The notes: generated by a model not told the origin, from the letters alone. 64,000 nucleotides of DNA from Pantoea cypripedii (GCF_002095535.1 NZ_MLJI01000001.1:1291832-1355831), one strand, 5' to 3'. Positions 28,989 to 39,118 are shown, numbered from the stretch's first letter. Program-made: numbers and translations.

Positions 28989-30695
28989 CTATGCTTTGAC
29001 TGCCCAGCCTTTCTGCTTACTGGTTTTGCCAATCCCCGGATTAAAACTGTTGGTGGGGTCCAGGCGGCGATAGAACGCCTGGAGCTGCGGCTGCGCGGCA
29101 TACAAATGCCCGACGTTATGCTCCGCCGGATATTCCGCGCCACGCTGGCTGAGAATCGTCAGCATCTTCTCTTTCAGCGCATGGGCATCCACGCCTTTCT
29201 TCACGATGTAATCCTGGTGGAATACGTGACAGAAAAAGTGCCCGTAGTAGAGACGATGGCTCAGATCGTTATCGAATTCTGGTGGCAGGCGCTCAAACCA
29301 GTCGTGGTCATTACGGCGCAGCGCAATATCCAGCGCCAGAATATCTTCCACTTCCTCCGCATGGACCGCGTGATAACGCACAGCGGCACCGGCGGCGGCA
29401 AAACGATGCAGAAACGCATGCGCGCCTTCTTTGGCATCACAGGCAAAAAACTCCCCGCCACCCTCACGGAAAAAGTCGTGCAGATATTCCTGCGCCTCTG
29501 CCACGCCATCGCCGGACATTTTCAGCATCAGATGATGTTCATACCTGTCGCGATACTGCTTCAGACGTTTTGGCAGATGGGCCGGGAAGAGGGTACTCAG
29601 GCGCTGCAACAGGCGATCGGTGAAGTGCGGCTTGATCCAGTTACGCTTCGCCAGCCAGGCATCAAGGCGTCCCTTGAGGGTGAAAAACAGCGGCATTTTG
29701 TCGGTGCCAAGCCGGTCGATCATCAGGAAGGTATCTTTGCCATACACTTCGGCGATATCAAAAATATCGCGATGCATATATTCCCCGGCCACCGGTAAGT
29801 GGTGGAAATTTTCGAGGATATGACGGCGGATTTCCCCCAGCTCTGCCGGGTCGTTACTGCCGATATAGAACACCTGCTGTTTTGGTTCGCTGGCGAAGGT
29901 ATCGAGACGCACGGCAAACACCGCCAGCTTGCCGGCACAGCCAGAGGCTTCAAACAGGCGGCGTGCATCGGCATTGAAACGTGCCGGGGTATCGGCGTGG
30001 ATATCGCGCACGCGATCGGCATATTCATGATCCGATGCGTGGCGATCGTCCCAGATAACATCACTTTGCTGCCAGCGATCATCGTCCAGTCGTCCCAGTA
30101 TCTCTTCCGGCGAATGACCCAGCTCGATACCGAGATGATTCACCAGACGCAGCTTTCCTTCGGCATCAATCTGCGCATACAGCGCCATCTCGCTGTACGC
30201 CGGGCCGCGTTTAATCAGGGAGCCACCGGAATTGTTGCAGATCCCTCCCATCACCGACGCGCCAATGCAGGAGGAACCAATGACCGAGTGAGGCTCACGT
30301 CCCAGCGGTTTAAGCGCTTTTTCCAGCTGATACAGGGTACTGCCGGGGAACGCCAGGATCTGTTTGCCGCTCTCAATCAATTGCAGCTTATCCAGGCGTA
30401 GCGTGCTGATGATCACCACCGGGCGGTCATAATCGTTACCGTTTGGCGTCGAACCTTCCGTCAGCCCGGTATTGGCGGCTTGCATCAGAATGACCGCATC
30501 GGCCGCCACCAGCGCCTGAAGTACCCGCCACAACTCCAGTAGCGTACCAGGGAACACCACCGCCAGCGCTTCACCCTCGCCAGAGCGAAAGCCTTTGCGG
30601 TAGCGCGCCGTTTGTTCGGCGTCGGTCAGCAGGTGTGCAGAACCGACCAGGCGTCGCAGCTCACCCAGCAGGTTCGAATCAGAGAGGGTTGTCAT
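28989..30695 (-). CDS. dld: Quinone-dependent D-lactate dehydrogenase
   Basis: Dld is a peripheral inner-membrane FAD enzyme oxidising D-lactate to pyruvate and feeding electrons to quinone. The product is 568 residues from the ATG at 30695. FAD-binding PCMH elements are visible (AANTGLTEGSTPNG, GSSCIGASVMGGICNNSGGSLIKRGPAYSE), followed by the Dld-type membrane-binding/cap region and ending NSFNPGIGKTSK. Divergent from bglX, the same neighbours as in E. coli. Confidence 0.95.
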   Translation of the reverse strand: MTTLSDSNLLGELRRLVGSAHLLTDAEQTARYRKGFRSGEGEALAVVFPGTLLELWRVLQALVAADAVILMQAANTGLTEGSTPNGNDYDRPVVIISTLRLDKLQLIESGKQILAFPGSTLYQLEKALKPLGREPHSVIGSSCIGASVMGGICNNSGGSLIKRGPAYSEMALYAQIDAEGKLRLVNHLGIELGHSPEEILGRLDDDRWQQSDVIWDDRHASDHEYADRVRDIHADTPARFNADARRLFEASGCAGKLAVFAVRLDTFASEPKQQVFYIGSNDPAELGEIRRHILENFHHLPVAGEYMHRDIFDIAEVYGKDTFLMIDRLGTDKMPLFFTLKGRLDAWLAKRNWIKPHFTDRLLQRLSTLFPAHLPKRLKQYRDRYEHHLMLKMSGDGVAEAQEYLHDFFREGGGEFFACDAKEGAHAFLHRFAAAGAAVRYHAVHAEEVEDILALDIALRRNDHDWFERLPPEFDNDLSHRLYYGHFFCHVFHQDYIVKKGVDAHALKEKMLTILSQRGAEYPAEHNVGHLYAAQPQLQAFYRRLDPTNSFNPGIGKTSKQKGWAVKA

Positions 30696-30852
30696 TGGCT
30701 TATCCTTGTCATTAACGTTGCGAAAAATACTGTAGCACGCCTGGGGCGAAGCGGTGGCGATGTGACATCGGTGGCTACCTGCTATCCTCATCTTATGGCA
30801 CACTTCCCTGGCTATTTTTATATTGCGCAGTCACTTAAGAGAACCTGACCTG

Positions 30853-33150
30853 ATGAAATGGATTTGCTCTATTAGCCTCGCTGTATCCCTCGCCATTCAA
30901 CCCGCGCTGGCGGACGACATGTTTGGTAACCATCCGATGACGGAACAGGCGCGTGACGCCTTTGTTAACCAACTGCTCAGCAAGATGACGCTGGATGAAA
31001 AAATTGGTCAGCTGCGTTTAATCAGCGTGGGGCCGGATAACCCAAAGGAAGCCATCCGTGACATGATTCAGCACGGGCAGGTCGGGGCGATTTTCAATAC
31101 CGTGACGCGTCCGGATATTCGCGCCATGCAGGATCAGGTGATGCAGCTCAGCCGCCTGAAAATTCCCTTATTCTTTGCTTACGATGTGGTGCACGGTCAG
31201 CGTACCGTGTTCCCAATCCCGCTGGGTCTGGCGTCAAGCTGGGATCTGGATGCGGTGGCGGAAGTCGGGCGGGTTTCTGCCTATGAAGCGGCCGATGATG
31301 GCCTGAACATGACCTGGGCACCGATGGTGGATGTCAGTCGTGAACCGCGCTGGGGACGCGTCTCCGAAGGCTTTGGTGAAGACACTTTCCTGACCTCACA
31401 AATGGGCAGCACCCTGGTGAAAGCGATGCAGGGCAAAAGCCCGGCGGACCGCTACTCGATCATGACCAGCGTAAAACATTTCGCCCTGTACGGCGCGGTG
31501 GAAGGGGGACGTGATTACAACACCGTGGATATGAGCCCGCAGCGTATGTTCCAGGATTATATGCCGCCGTATAAAGCCTCGCTGGATGCGGGCAGCGGTG
31601 GCGTGATGGTGGCGCTCAACTCAATTAACGGCACGCCAGCGACGGCAGATAGCTGGCTGTTAAAAGATTTGCTGCGTGGCGAATGGAAATTCAAAGGCAT
31701 CACCATCAGCGATCATGGCGCGATCAAAGAGCTGATCAAACATGGTGTTGCCAGCGATCCGCAGGACGCGGTGCGCATTGCGCTGAAATCCGGCATCGAT
31801 ATGAGTATGAGTGATGAGTACTACAGCAAATATCTGCCGGGACTGGTGAAACGCGGCGTTGTGAGCATGGCGGAAATTGATGATGCGGTGCGCCATGTGC
31901 TGAACGTTAAATACGATATGGGGCTGTTTAACGATCCCTACAGCCATCTGGGACCGAAAGGCAGCGATCCGCAGGATACCAACGCCGAAAGCCGGTTACA
32001 CCGTGCTGAAGCGCGTGACGTGGCGCGCAAGAGTATCGTCCTGCTGAAGAACTGGCATGAGACGCTGCCACTGAAACGCAATGCCACGGTAGCGCTGGTC
32101 GGCCCGCTGGCCGACAGCCAGCGTGACATTATGGGCAGCTGGTCCGCAGCTGGGGTGGCCAGTCAATCCATCACCCTGTTGCAGGGTATGCGCAACGCGA
32201 TGGCAGGCAAAGGCACGCTGCTGTACACCAAAGGCGCGAATATCACCGATAACAAAGGCATTCAGAACTTCCTGAATTTGTATGAAAAAGCGGTGACCGT
32301 CGATCCACGTAGTCCACAGCAGATGATCGAAGAAGCCGTCGCTATCGCGAAGAAGGCTGATGTGGTGGTAGCGGCGGTTGGCGAGGCGCAGGGTATGGCG
32401 CACGAAGCCTCCAGCCGGAGCGATCTGGTGATACCGGAAAGCCAGCAGAAATTACTGGCGGCGCTGAAAGCCACCGGCAAACCGCTGGTGATTGTGCTGA
32501 TGAATGGTCGTCCGCTCAATGTGGTGAATGAAGATCGCCAGGCTGATGCGATGCTCGAAACCTGGTTTAGTGGTACGGAAGGCGGTAACGCGATTTCCGA
32601 TGTGCTGTTTGGCGACTACAACCCATCCGGTAAGCTGCCGGTTTCCTTCCCCCGTTCGGTGGGGCAGATCCCGATTTATTACAACCATCTGCCGACAGGT
32701 CGCCCGTATAACTTCGAGAAGCCAAACAAATACACCTCGCATTACTACGACGCCATCAATGGACCGCTTTATCCGTTTGGTTATGGTCAGAGCTACACCA
32801 CCTTTAACGTATCTCCGGTGAAAATGTCCGCAAAATTCATGCCACGTAATGGCACGATTGAAGCCCGCGTGACGGTAACCAACACCGGCAAGCGTGACGG
32901 TGCCACCGTGGTGCAGATGTATCTTAACGATCCGGTTGCCAGCATCAGCCGCCCGGTAGCGGAGCTGCGTGGTTTCAAACGCATCATGCTGAAGGCGGGT
33001 GAATCGCAGACGGTGAGCTTTAAGATTGATGTGGATGCGCTGAAGTTCTGGAATCAAAAAATGCAGCAGGTGGCCGAGCCAGGTAAGTTCAATGTGATGA
33101 TTGGGCTGGATTCGGTGCGCACCCAGGACGCCAGTTTCGATTATCTTTAA
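30853..33150 (+). CDS. bglX: Periplasmic beta-glucosidase BglX
   Basis: A GH3 beta-glucosidase exported to the periplasm. Signal peptide to about residue 21 (PALA|DD), GH3 N-terminal TIM barrel with KHFALYGA and the nucleophile motif TISDHGA (catalytic Asp), the (alpha/beta)6 sandwich with the acid/base region, and a C-terminal fibronectin-III-like domain. 765 residues, the same as E. coli BglX in length class. Start at 30853 preferred because the preceding ten codons are hydrophilic and would spoil the signal peptide. Confidence 0.95.
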   Translation: MKWICSISLAVSLAIQPALADDMFGNHPMTEQARDAFVNQLLSKMTLDEKIGQLRLISVGPDNPKEAIRDMIQHGQVGAIFNTVTRPDIRAMQDQVMQLSRLKIPLFFAYDVVHGQRTVFPIPLGLASSWDLDAVAEVGRVSAYEAADDGLNMTWAPMVDVSREPRWGRVSEGFGEDTFLTSQMGSTLVKAMQGKSPADRYSIMTSVKHFALYGAVEGGRDYNTVDMSPQRMFQDYMPPYKASLDAGSGGVMVALNSINGTPATADSWLLKDLLRGEWKFKGITISDHGAIKELIKHGVASDPQDAVRIALKSGIDMSMSDEYYSKYLPGLVKRGVVSMAEIDDAVRHVLNVKYDMGLFNDPYSHLGPKGSDPQDTNAESRLHRAEARDVARKSIVLLKNWHETLPLKRNATVALVGPLADSQRDIMGSWSAAGVASQSITLLQGMRNAMAGKGTLLYTKGANITDNKGIQNFLNLYEKAVTVDPRSPQQMIEEAVAIAKKADVVVAAVGEAQGMAHEASSRSDLVIPESQQKLLAALKATGKPLVIVLMNGRPLNVVNEDRQADAMLETWFSGTEGGNAISDVLFGDYNPSGKLPVSFPRSVGQIPIYYNHLPTGRPYNFEKPNKYTSHYYDAINGPLYPFGYGQSYTTFNVSPVKMSAKFMPRNGTIEARVTVTNTGKRDGATVVQMYLNDPVASISRPVAELRGFKRIMLKAGESQTVSFKIDVDALKFWNQKMQQVAEPGKFNVMIGLDSVRTQDASFDYL

Positions 33151-33163
33151 AGCAGGTCATCGT

Positions 33164-33243
33164 GGTGGCGCGATAAATCGTGCCACCATTTTGGCACCTG
33201 CATTCACAGGCCGCAGAAAGTGTAGCGGCGCGATTTATCGCGC
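33164..33243. repeat. Palindromic intergenic repeat, inverted pair (F-R)
   Basis: A diverged copy GGTGGCGCGATAAATCGTGCCACC (33164-33187) is followed by a standard reverse copy GTAGCGGCGCGATTTATCGCGC (33222-33243). In the first, the flanks changed on both sides to stay complementary (GGTGGC/GCCACC), which suggests selection for pairing. Confidence 0.8.
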
Positions 33244-33279
33244 AGTAATATTTGCAGCAAATTCCTTCAATCCAACACC

Positions 33280-34143
33280 ATGAATATCCGCAACCGCATC
33301 GAACAACAAGTCTTCCGCCTGAATGGCCTCTCGCTCAATGAATTCGACATCTCGCAACCACCAGGCGATCCGGGCCTGTTCGGGCCGGACAGCGTTATCT
33401 GGCGTGTGCACGGTGATTTTGCTGCCATGATGTGCGGCGGCATCAGTGCCTTGCTGTTGCAGATGCTGCATCCGGCGGCGCTGGCCGGTGTATGGGATCA
33501 CTCCAACTTCCGCGAAGACATGATGGGGCGGCTGCGACGCACCAGTCAGTTTATCGCCGTCACCACCTTTGGTAACCGGCAGGATGCCCATACGCTGATT
33601 GAACGCGTCAAACGGATTCATCTGCGCGTCACCGGCGTTGATAATGCCGGACATCCGTATGCCGCCAGCGACCCGCAGTTGCTGACCTGGGTGCATGTGG
33701 CGGAAACCAGCCGCTTCCTTGCCGCCCACCTGCGCTATAAAAATCCCCATCTCAGCCTGGCTGAGCAGGATCGTTATTATCAGGAAGCGGCGCTGATTGC
33801 CGAATCGCTCGGTGCTGAGCAGGTGCCGCAAAGCGTGGCGGCGGTTGAAGACTATTTACAGGCGATGCGTCCGCAGCTGATCTGTGATGAGCGCACGCGT
33901 GAAGTGACGCAATTGCTAATGAACGCGCCAGCGCCCAGCTGGCAGGCGAAACCGGTGATGAAGGTGATGCTGAAAGCGGGGACGGGCCTGCTGCCCGACT
34001 GGGCGCAGCAGCAGGCAGGCTTAACCATCAATCCTGTGCAGCAACGGCTGGTGGATGGACAAATTCATCTGATTGCCGGGTTGTTGCGCTGGTCGATCCA
34101 GCGCGGGGCCTATGCGCGTGCCATGAAGCGTATGGGACGCTGA
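33280..34143 (+). CDS. MpaB/DUF2236-family oxygenase
   Basis: A 287-residue member of the MpaB/latex-clearing-protein-like (DUF2236) family of haem-type oxygenases. The family core is visible: LLLQMLHPAALAGV with a conserved His, then RRTSQFI.VTTFG, and WVHVAET with a conserved His. Substrate unknown. No membrane segments. The gene stands alone between the repeat pair downstream of bglX and a convergent small membrane protein. Confidence 0.8.
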   Translation: MNIRNRIEQQVFRLNGLSLNEFDISQPPGDPGLFGPDSVIWRVHGDFAAMMCGGISALLLQMLHPAALAGVWDHSNFREDMMGRLRRTSQFIAVTTFGNRQDAHTLIERVKRIHLRVTGVDNAGHPYAASDPQLLTWVHVAETSRFLAAHLRYKNPHLSLAEQDRYYQEAALIAESLGAEQVPQSVAAVEDYLQAMRPQLICDERTREVTQLLMNAPAPSWQAKPVMKVMLKAGTGLLPDWAQQQAGLTINPVQQRLVDGQIHLIAGLLRWSIQRGAYARAMKRMGR

Positions 34144-34147
34144 CCCA

Positions 34148-34441
34148 TTACGGATGAAAATCATCCCCGGTTTTGGTGTAGGTGCGTGGCGTTCTGGCTT
34201 CGCGACGCAGGGTTAACTGCCGCAATTGATAGTGGTGGATTAACATGCCCAGCCCGAAGCCGATCAGCGCCAGCGGTAACAGGCTGTAGTAAAGATCGGC
34301 AGGCAGGATCACCAGTAAGGCAATGCCGCTAACGATCAACGTCAGCGCTGACATCACCCAGGTGTAGCGGATAAACAGCCAGACCAGCAGGGCAAAAATC
34401 ACCACATCACGCAGGTTCAAATCCAGACTTTGCAGCACCAT
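34148..34441 (-). CDS. Small inner-membrane protein of unknown function
   Basis: A 97-residue protein with about three hydrophobic helices in the first 70 residues and a charged C-terminal tail rich in Arg and Thr. The start at 34441 (MVLQSLDLNLRD) is preferred; the frame is open 31 codons further upstream but that part looks non-coding. I do not recognise a family. Convergent with the MpaB-like gene with four bases between. Confidence 0.6.
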   Translation of the reverse strand: MVLQSLDLNLRDVVIFALLVWLFIRYTWVMSALTLIVSGIALLVILPADLYYSLLPLALIGFGLGMLIHHYQLRQLTLRREARTPRTYTKTGDDFHP

Positions 34442-34666
34442 GATGGCGACTCCTTTGATGCGAATGGCGCGACAATAGCATGTGCCGTGGCAAATGAATC
34501 GCGAATTAATTTGATGTCTGAACGCGGATTGCATAGCGAAACATCAATAATCCTCAACCTTTCCCGACATCACTTTGAGAGTTTTACCCTTGTGTCACAT
34601 GGCGCGAGTGCCGATCCTGCTCTATTCTCGGGGGAAATGGATCCCTCCAGGCATTGTTGAGGCGTT

Positions 34667-35785
34667 ATGACACACCAACCTCTGATTGCTGAGGTGCCTA
34701 ATCAGCAACACACATTAACGGCCATCGTCGAGCAGGACGCGCGCACGGCCTATTTTTATATCTGGCCGAGCGACCTGTTCCGCAGCCAATATGCGGTGCG
34801 CGGGTGCTGGCTACGCAACCTGCTACCCGCGCCAGCCACTGAAGATCGTGCTGCGATGGAGCAGGGTATTGCGCCGCTGCTCAGCGCTGAGTATTGCCGC
34901 ACGCTGGAAGCTGAGCCGATGCTCGATCCGGCGGGTTTACAGGTGATATGGGAGCCGGGCGATGAGGGCGCGGCGCTGTGGTATTACGGCCAGCTGCTGG
35001 CGGTGATCCCCGGCTGGAGCCTGTATCAGGACAAACAGGTCAGCTTCTCGGCAGGTTGCATCAAAGCCAATCGCCTGACGGCACCGCTCGGTTCTGCATC
35101 AACCAATGATTACTACGCGCGCGCAGAACAACAGCGTCATTTCTGGCGAGACTGGCACGACGGCCATCAGTGGGATGCGGTGCAACGTGAGCTGATGCAG
35201 TGCTATCAGGCGCAATTTGGCGAGTCGGTGAAGTATTACGCCATCGATCAGGGCAACTGGCCACCGATGGCGATTTCGCAGCACTGGCATCAGGGCGTCT
35301 GGTATTTTCTCACCCTGGGGATGTGCATCCGTCCGATGCCACAGGTGGATTACTTGTTTGATGAGCTGGCCCCGCAGTATCGGCGGATCGAACTGGCGAT
35401 GGCGGTGGACGGCGAAGTGATGGACGAAGCCAATGCGGTGCAGATGGCTAGCGCGCTGGCGGAGTTTGCCCATCTGCCGTGGGCGCGCCTGACCTGGCTG
35501 GGAGAGGGCCATACGCTGGCGTCGGAGGTGGCCCCGGTAGGGTTTGAAAGTTTCCTGCTGGCAAATGGACTGGCCCCGGAAGCCGCGCAGTTCCGTCTGC
35601 CGAAGCGCGAAGGCGACCGGGTGAATTTGCTGTGGTCCACGCCGATTACCGAGGCTGAGCGCCAGTTTGCCCAGGCCGACGAGCGCGGCGGTCAGCAACT
35701 GGTGCAACGCCTGCTGGCTGAAGGGAATGACCACGTTTTTCGCCCTCGTCAGGAAGTGGTAGAACCTTCCCCGCGTGCCAGGTAG
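34667..35785 (+). CDS. SUFU (suppressor-of-fused)-domain protein
   Basis: A 372-residue soluble protein. The C-terminal half (about 170-355) looks like a bacterial SUFU domain: HQGVWYFLTLGMC, the central LPWARLTWLGEGHTL and the ending VNLLWSTPITEAERQFA are family-like. The N-terminal 170 residues are unassigned. Bacterial SUFU proteins are often seen as predicted immunity proteins of polymorphic toxins, though many are orphan. No toxin lies here; the next gene is an Rpn nuclease. Assignment rests on pattern recognition only. Confidence 0.6.
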   Translation: MTHQPLIAEVPNQQHTLTAIVEQDARTAYFYIWPSDLFRSQYAVRGCWLRNLLPAPATEDRAAMEQGIAPLLSAEYCRTLEAEPMLDPAGLQVIWEPGDEGAALWYYGQLLAVIPGWSLYQDKQVSFSAGCIKANRLTAPLGSASTNDYYARAEQQRHFWRDWHDGHQWDAVQRELMQCYQAQFGESVKYYAIDQGNWPPMAISQHWHQGVWYFLTLGMCIRPMPQVDYLFDELAPQYRRIELAMAVDGEVMDEANAVQMASALAEFAHLPWARLTWLGEGHTLASEVAPVGFESFLLANGLAPEAAQFRLPKREGDRVNLLWSTPITEAERQFAQADERGGQQLVQRLLAEGNDHVFRPRQEVVEPSPRAR

Positions 35786-35795
35786 CCACCGTCTG

Positions 35796-35811
35796 GGGGG
35801 CGAGAGCCCCC
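35796..35811. terminator. Short GC hairpin after the SUFU gene
   Basis: GGGGGC, loop GAGA, GCCCCC lies 11 bases after the stop. No T-run follows, so it is a weak terminator candidate. The next 170 bases to the Rpn gene are AT-rich with no recognised feature. Confidence 0.45.
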
Positions 35812-35985
35812 ATCAGGCACAGATAACTCACGTAGCCAGAGCAGATGGAAAGGGTTTAAAACTGATGGTTTTATCACGTTATTCTGAATAACTTAAATCC
35901 TCCTGATAATTTCATCCCTTAGATATCAGTAATATAGCCTCTATGGTAGCGTCTGGGCACTCCCATTACCTGGCAGGTAGTCTTC

Positions 35986-36867
35986 ATGAGCGCTACAGTG
36001 ACACCGCACGATGCCCTGTTCAAAAAATTTATGAGTCAGCTCCCTCTTGCCAGGCAGTTCCTGGAAATTCACCTGCCGTCAACAATACGCTGCCACTGCG
36101 ACCTGGATACATTGCAACTGGTACCAACCACGTTTATTGAACGGGATCTCAGCGCTTTTTATTCCGATGTTTTGCTTTCAATGAAAACTGACTGTGGTGA
36201 TGGGTATATCTATACGCTGATTGAGCACCAAAGTTCCCCAGATAAACATATGACCTTACGCATGATGCGCTACGCCATTGCCGCCATGCAGCGACACCTT
36301 GATGAAGGCCATAACGAATTACCGATTGTGGTGCCAATGCTGTTCTATCAGGGAAAAACCAGTCCCTATCCTTATTCCATGAACTGGCTGTCTTCATTCC
36401 GCAACCAGCAGCTGGCTGAGCAGATTTATTGCCATCCCTTCCCACTGATTGATATCACGGTGATTCCGGATGAGGAGATCATGACACACCGTGCTGTGGC
36501 GCGGCTGGAAATGGCGCATAAGGTCATACGCCTGCGCGACATGCTGGAAAAAATCGACCCGATGGCAACGTTACTGTCGGTGGATTATGATGATGATCTT
36601 TCTATCGACGTGATCTTCTATCTGATGCAACATGGGGATACGGATGACCGGGAAAAACTTGTTGAGACACTGATACAAACCAAACCTCAACTAAAGGAAC
36701 AGATTATGACTGTTGAACAGCAGTGGCGGCAGGAAGGGCGTCAGGAAGGACTGCAGGAGGCTAAATTGCTGGTGGCGCAGCGCATGCTTCTGGACAAAAT
36801 AGACGTTGCAACCATCATGAAATTCACGGGCCTGAGTGAGAGTGACGTTCAGCAGCTGAATGCCTGA
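35986..36867 (+). CDS. Rpn-family recombination-promoting nuclease
   Basis: A 293-residue member of the Rpn/YhgA-like (PD-(D/E)XK) family. E. coli RpnA-E are DNA nucleases that promote RecA-independent recombination and can act in phage defence. The N-terminal HDALFKKFMS start, Asp61 (SDVLL), and the E-x-Q variant of the ExK motif (Glu80, Gln82 in IEHQSS) mark the nuclease core. The C-terminus carries the usual QEGRQEGLQEAK helical segment. Base composition looks poorer in GC than its neighbours, and the gene is preceded by AT-rich DNA, consistent with transfer. It may also encode a short in-frame product from 36706. Confidence 0.88.
   Translation: MSATVTPHDALFKKFMSQLPLARQFLEIHLPSTIRCHCDLDTLQLVPTTFIERDLSAFYSDVLLSMKTDCGDGYIYTLIEHQSSPDKHMTLRMMRYAIAAMQRHLDEGHNELPIVVPMLFYQGKTSPYPYSMNWLSSFRNQQLAEQIYCHPFPLIDITVIPDEEIMTHRAVARLEMAHKVIRLRDMLEKIDPMATLLSVDYDDDLSIDVIFYLMQHGDTDDREKLVETLIQTKPQLKEQIMTVEQQWRQEGRQEGLQEAKLLVAQRMLLDKIDVATIMKFTGLSESDVQQLNA
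36706..36867 (+). CDS. Possible intragenic RpnS-like small protein
   Basis: Within the Rpn gene, AAGGA (36694-36698) lies seven bases before an in-frame ATG at 36706. It would start a 53-residue product (MTVEQQWRQEG...) made only of the C-terminal domain. E. coli rpn genes are known to encode such internal RpnS proteins, which restrain the full-length nuclease. Here this is an inference from spacing and frame. Confidence 0.5.
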   Translation: MTVEQQWRQEGRQEGLQEAKLLVAQRMLLDKIDVATIMKFTGLSESDVQQLNA

Positions 36868-36968
36868 ATACCACCAGTTTTGCCCCTTCATCCAGGATGG
36901 CGTGAGCAGTCGCGCCGCTGGATCATCACCCGCATCAACTATTTTATTGCTTTGTGATCGTGCGCACC

Positions 36969-36995
36969 TCAAGTTCCTTCTTAACACGCCGTTAA
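36969..36995 (+). promoter_or_regulatory. Sigma-28 (FliA) type promoter
   Basis: TCAAGTTC (36969-36976), exactly 11 bases, then GCCGTTAA (36988-36995) match the flagellar consensus TAAAGTTT-N11-GCCGATAA at 13 of 16 positions. It lies 43 bases before the chemoreceptor start, the expected place. Confidence 0.75.
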
Positions 36996-37037
36996 CCCGG
37001 ATCAGGCATCTCGCCACTCCAGGGTAAGGGCACTCCA

Positions 37038-38933
37038 ATGTTAAAAACCACACAATCACGTTTCACCGCGACCCTCATCGCGTTTTTCGTTGTCCTGATG
37101 CTGGTCACCTTGCTGGTGATCAACCAGTTTATTGCGCCGCAACTCACGCAAAATGAGAGCCGCCTGGTACGTTACGAAGTGGACGGCCTGGCTGGACGCA
37201 TCGTTGAGCAGATGAACCGCGTACAGGCGCAGCAACGCGCCATTACCGAAGCCGCCGGCGTGATGGACAGCGCCAGCATTGATACGCTGCTGCCCGCGCT
37301 GGTGAACCAATATCAGGATAGCAACGTGTTCGGTGGCGGCATCTGGCCGTTACCCAATCGCCGCGATCCCGCCAAAGAAAAAGACAGCTCGTTCTTTGCG
37401 CGCAACGCCAGTAATCAGCTGCAGGTGAATACCTACTGGAACTCCGATGCTGCCGATAAATACTGGGAGCAGCCGTGGTACAAAGATGGCATGGCTGCGG
37501 CCAAAGGGCAGTGCGCCTGGGCGAAAGCCTATCAGGATGCTGCCAGCCCGCAGCCGCGTACCAACTGTGCGATGGCGATTTATCGCAATGGCACGGTCTG
37601 GGGCGTCGCGACCATTGACGTTACTCTTGGCTTTTTCAATCAACTGGCGAAGCAAATGGGTGAGGCGATCAAGGGCCGCGTGCTGATTGTCGAGGCCGAT
37701 GGCAAAGTGGTGGGTAACGCCACGCTGGTGGAGGGGACGCCAAAACTGGAAAACCTGGCGGATACCCAGTTGCCGCTGGCAGCAACCCTGAAAACCTTGC
37801 TGGCGCAGGCGGGTGCGCAGCCAACCCAGGCTAGCTACAAAGGTGATGACGGCGAACATACCCTGTTCCTGCAAGCGATCCCCGGCAGCCCCTGGTATCT
37901 TGCCAGCGATGTTCCGTCGAGCCTGCTGGATGCCCAAACCCATAGCATGTTGACGCGCCTCGGTCTGGTACAAATCCCGCTGGCGGTGATTCTGCTGCTG
38001 GTGCTGCTGGGTTTTGTGCGCGCCATGATGCAACGCCTCAGCCTGCTGAACCGCAATATCGAAGCGTTATCAACCGGTGGTGCCGATCTGACACAACGTT
38101 TGCCGGCCAGCAACAGCCCGGAATTCAATGCGGTAGCGCAGAGTTTCAACCAGTTCATCGCCTATTTGCAGGGACTGATGCGCCAGGTGGGCGACAGTGC
38201 GCTGGCCATTACCGCGGCTTCGCGCGAGATTGCCAGTGGCAATGCGGACCTCTCCGCGCGTACCGAATCGCAGGCCAGCTCGATTGTTGAAACGGCTGCC
38301 TCGATGGAAGAGTTAACCGGCACGGTACGTCAGAACGCCGATAACGCCACCCACGCCAACCAGCTGGCGGATGGTGCTTCGCAGGTGGCGGCTCGTGGTA
38401 CCGAGGTGGTGCGTCAGGTGGTAAGTACCATGGGCGAGATTCACCACTCTTCGCGCAAAGTGGTGGATATCATCAGCGTCATCGACAGCATCGCTTTCCA
38501 GACCAATATCCTGGCACTGAACGCCGCGGTGGAAGCTGCGCGTGCTGGTGAGCAGGGGCGTGGTTTTGCCGTGGTGGCATCGGAAGTGCGCAATCTGGCG
38601 CAACGCTCGGCGAACTCGGCGCGTGAGATTAAAAAGCTGATTGAGGAATCCGTTGCCAATATCGACACCGGCAGCCAGCTGGTGGAGCAAGCCGGGCAGA
38701 CCATGGATGAACTGATGCAGGGCGTCAGCAGCGTGACCACGCTGATGGGGGAAATCATGTCTGCCAGCCGCGAGCAGAGTCTGGGCATCGATCAGGTTAA
38801 CGTCGCTATTACCCAGCTTGATGGCAGCACCCAGCAAAATGCCGCGTTGGTTGAACAGGTTTCCGCTGCGGCGCGTGCGATGGAAGAACAGAGCGTGCAA
38901 CTGGAGCAGGTGGTGCATAGCTTTAAACTCTAA
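37038..38933 (+). CDS. Methyl-accepting chemotaxis protein
   Basis: A 631-residue transmembrane chemoreceptor. First membrane segment at about 10-30, a large periplasmic dCache-like sensor to about 310, second segment at about 313-333, then HAMP and the signalling coiled coil. The hairpin tip is canonical ([30 protein letters not shown]). The C-terminus ends VVHSFKL, with no CheR/CheB-tethering xWxxF pentapeptide, so it probably relies on other receptors for efficient adaptation. Ligand unknown. Confidence 0.92.
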   Translation: MLKTTQSRFTATLIAFFVVLMLVTLLVINQFIAPQLTQNESRLVRYEVDGLAGRIVEQMNRVQAQQRAITEAAGVMDSASIDTLLPALVNQYQDSNVFGGGIWPLPNRRDPAKEKDSSFFARNASNQLQVNTYWNSDAADKYWEQPWYKDGMAAAKGQCAWAKAYQDAASPQPRTNCAMAIYRNGTVWGVATIDVTLGFFNQLAKQMGEAIKGRVLIVEADGKVVGNATLVEGTPKLENLADTQLPLAATLKTLLAQAGAQPTQASYKGDDGEHTLFLQAIPGSPWYLASDVPSSLLDAQTHSMLTRLGLVQIPLAVILLLVLLGFVRAMMQRLSLLNRNIEALSTGGADLTQRLPASNSPEFNAVAQSFNQFIAYLQGLMRQVGDSALAITAASREIASGNADLSARTESQASSIVETAASMEELTGTVRQNADNATHANQLADGASQVAARGTEVVRQVVSTMGEIHHSSRKVVDIISVIDSIAFQTNILALNAAVEAARAGEQGRGFAVVASEVRNLAQRSANSAREIKKLIEESVANIDTGSQLVEQAGQTMDELMQGVSSVTTLMGEIMSASREQSLGIDQVNVAITQLDGSTQQNAALVEQVSAAARAMEEQSVQLEQVVHSFKL

Positions 38934-39118
38934 CCTTACCTGGCACGGCAGCTCGCTCCGGGCTGCCGATTCTCCTTCCTAAGCAGAAATTCCCCATTTT
39001 TTATGCTGGCTGCTAAGATTAACGTTCCGTTACGGAAACGCACGGAATGTACGCAATTTCTCCCGTCCTCTGCGTGGTGATTGTGTACAATGGTTGAGAT
39101 TTTTCTGAAGGAGTTGTC

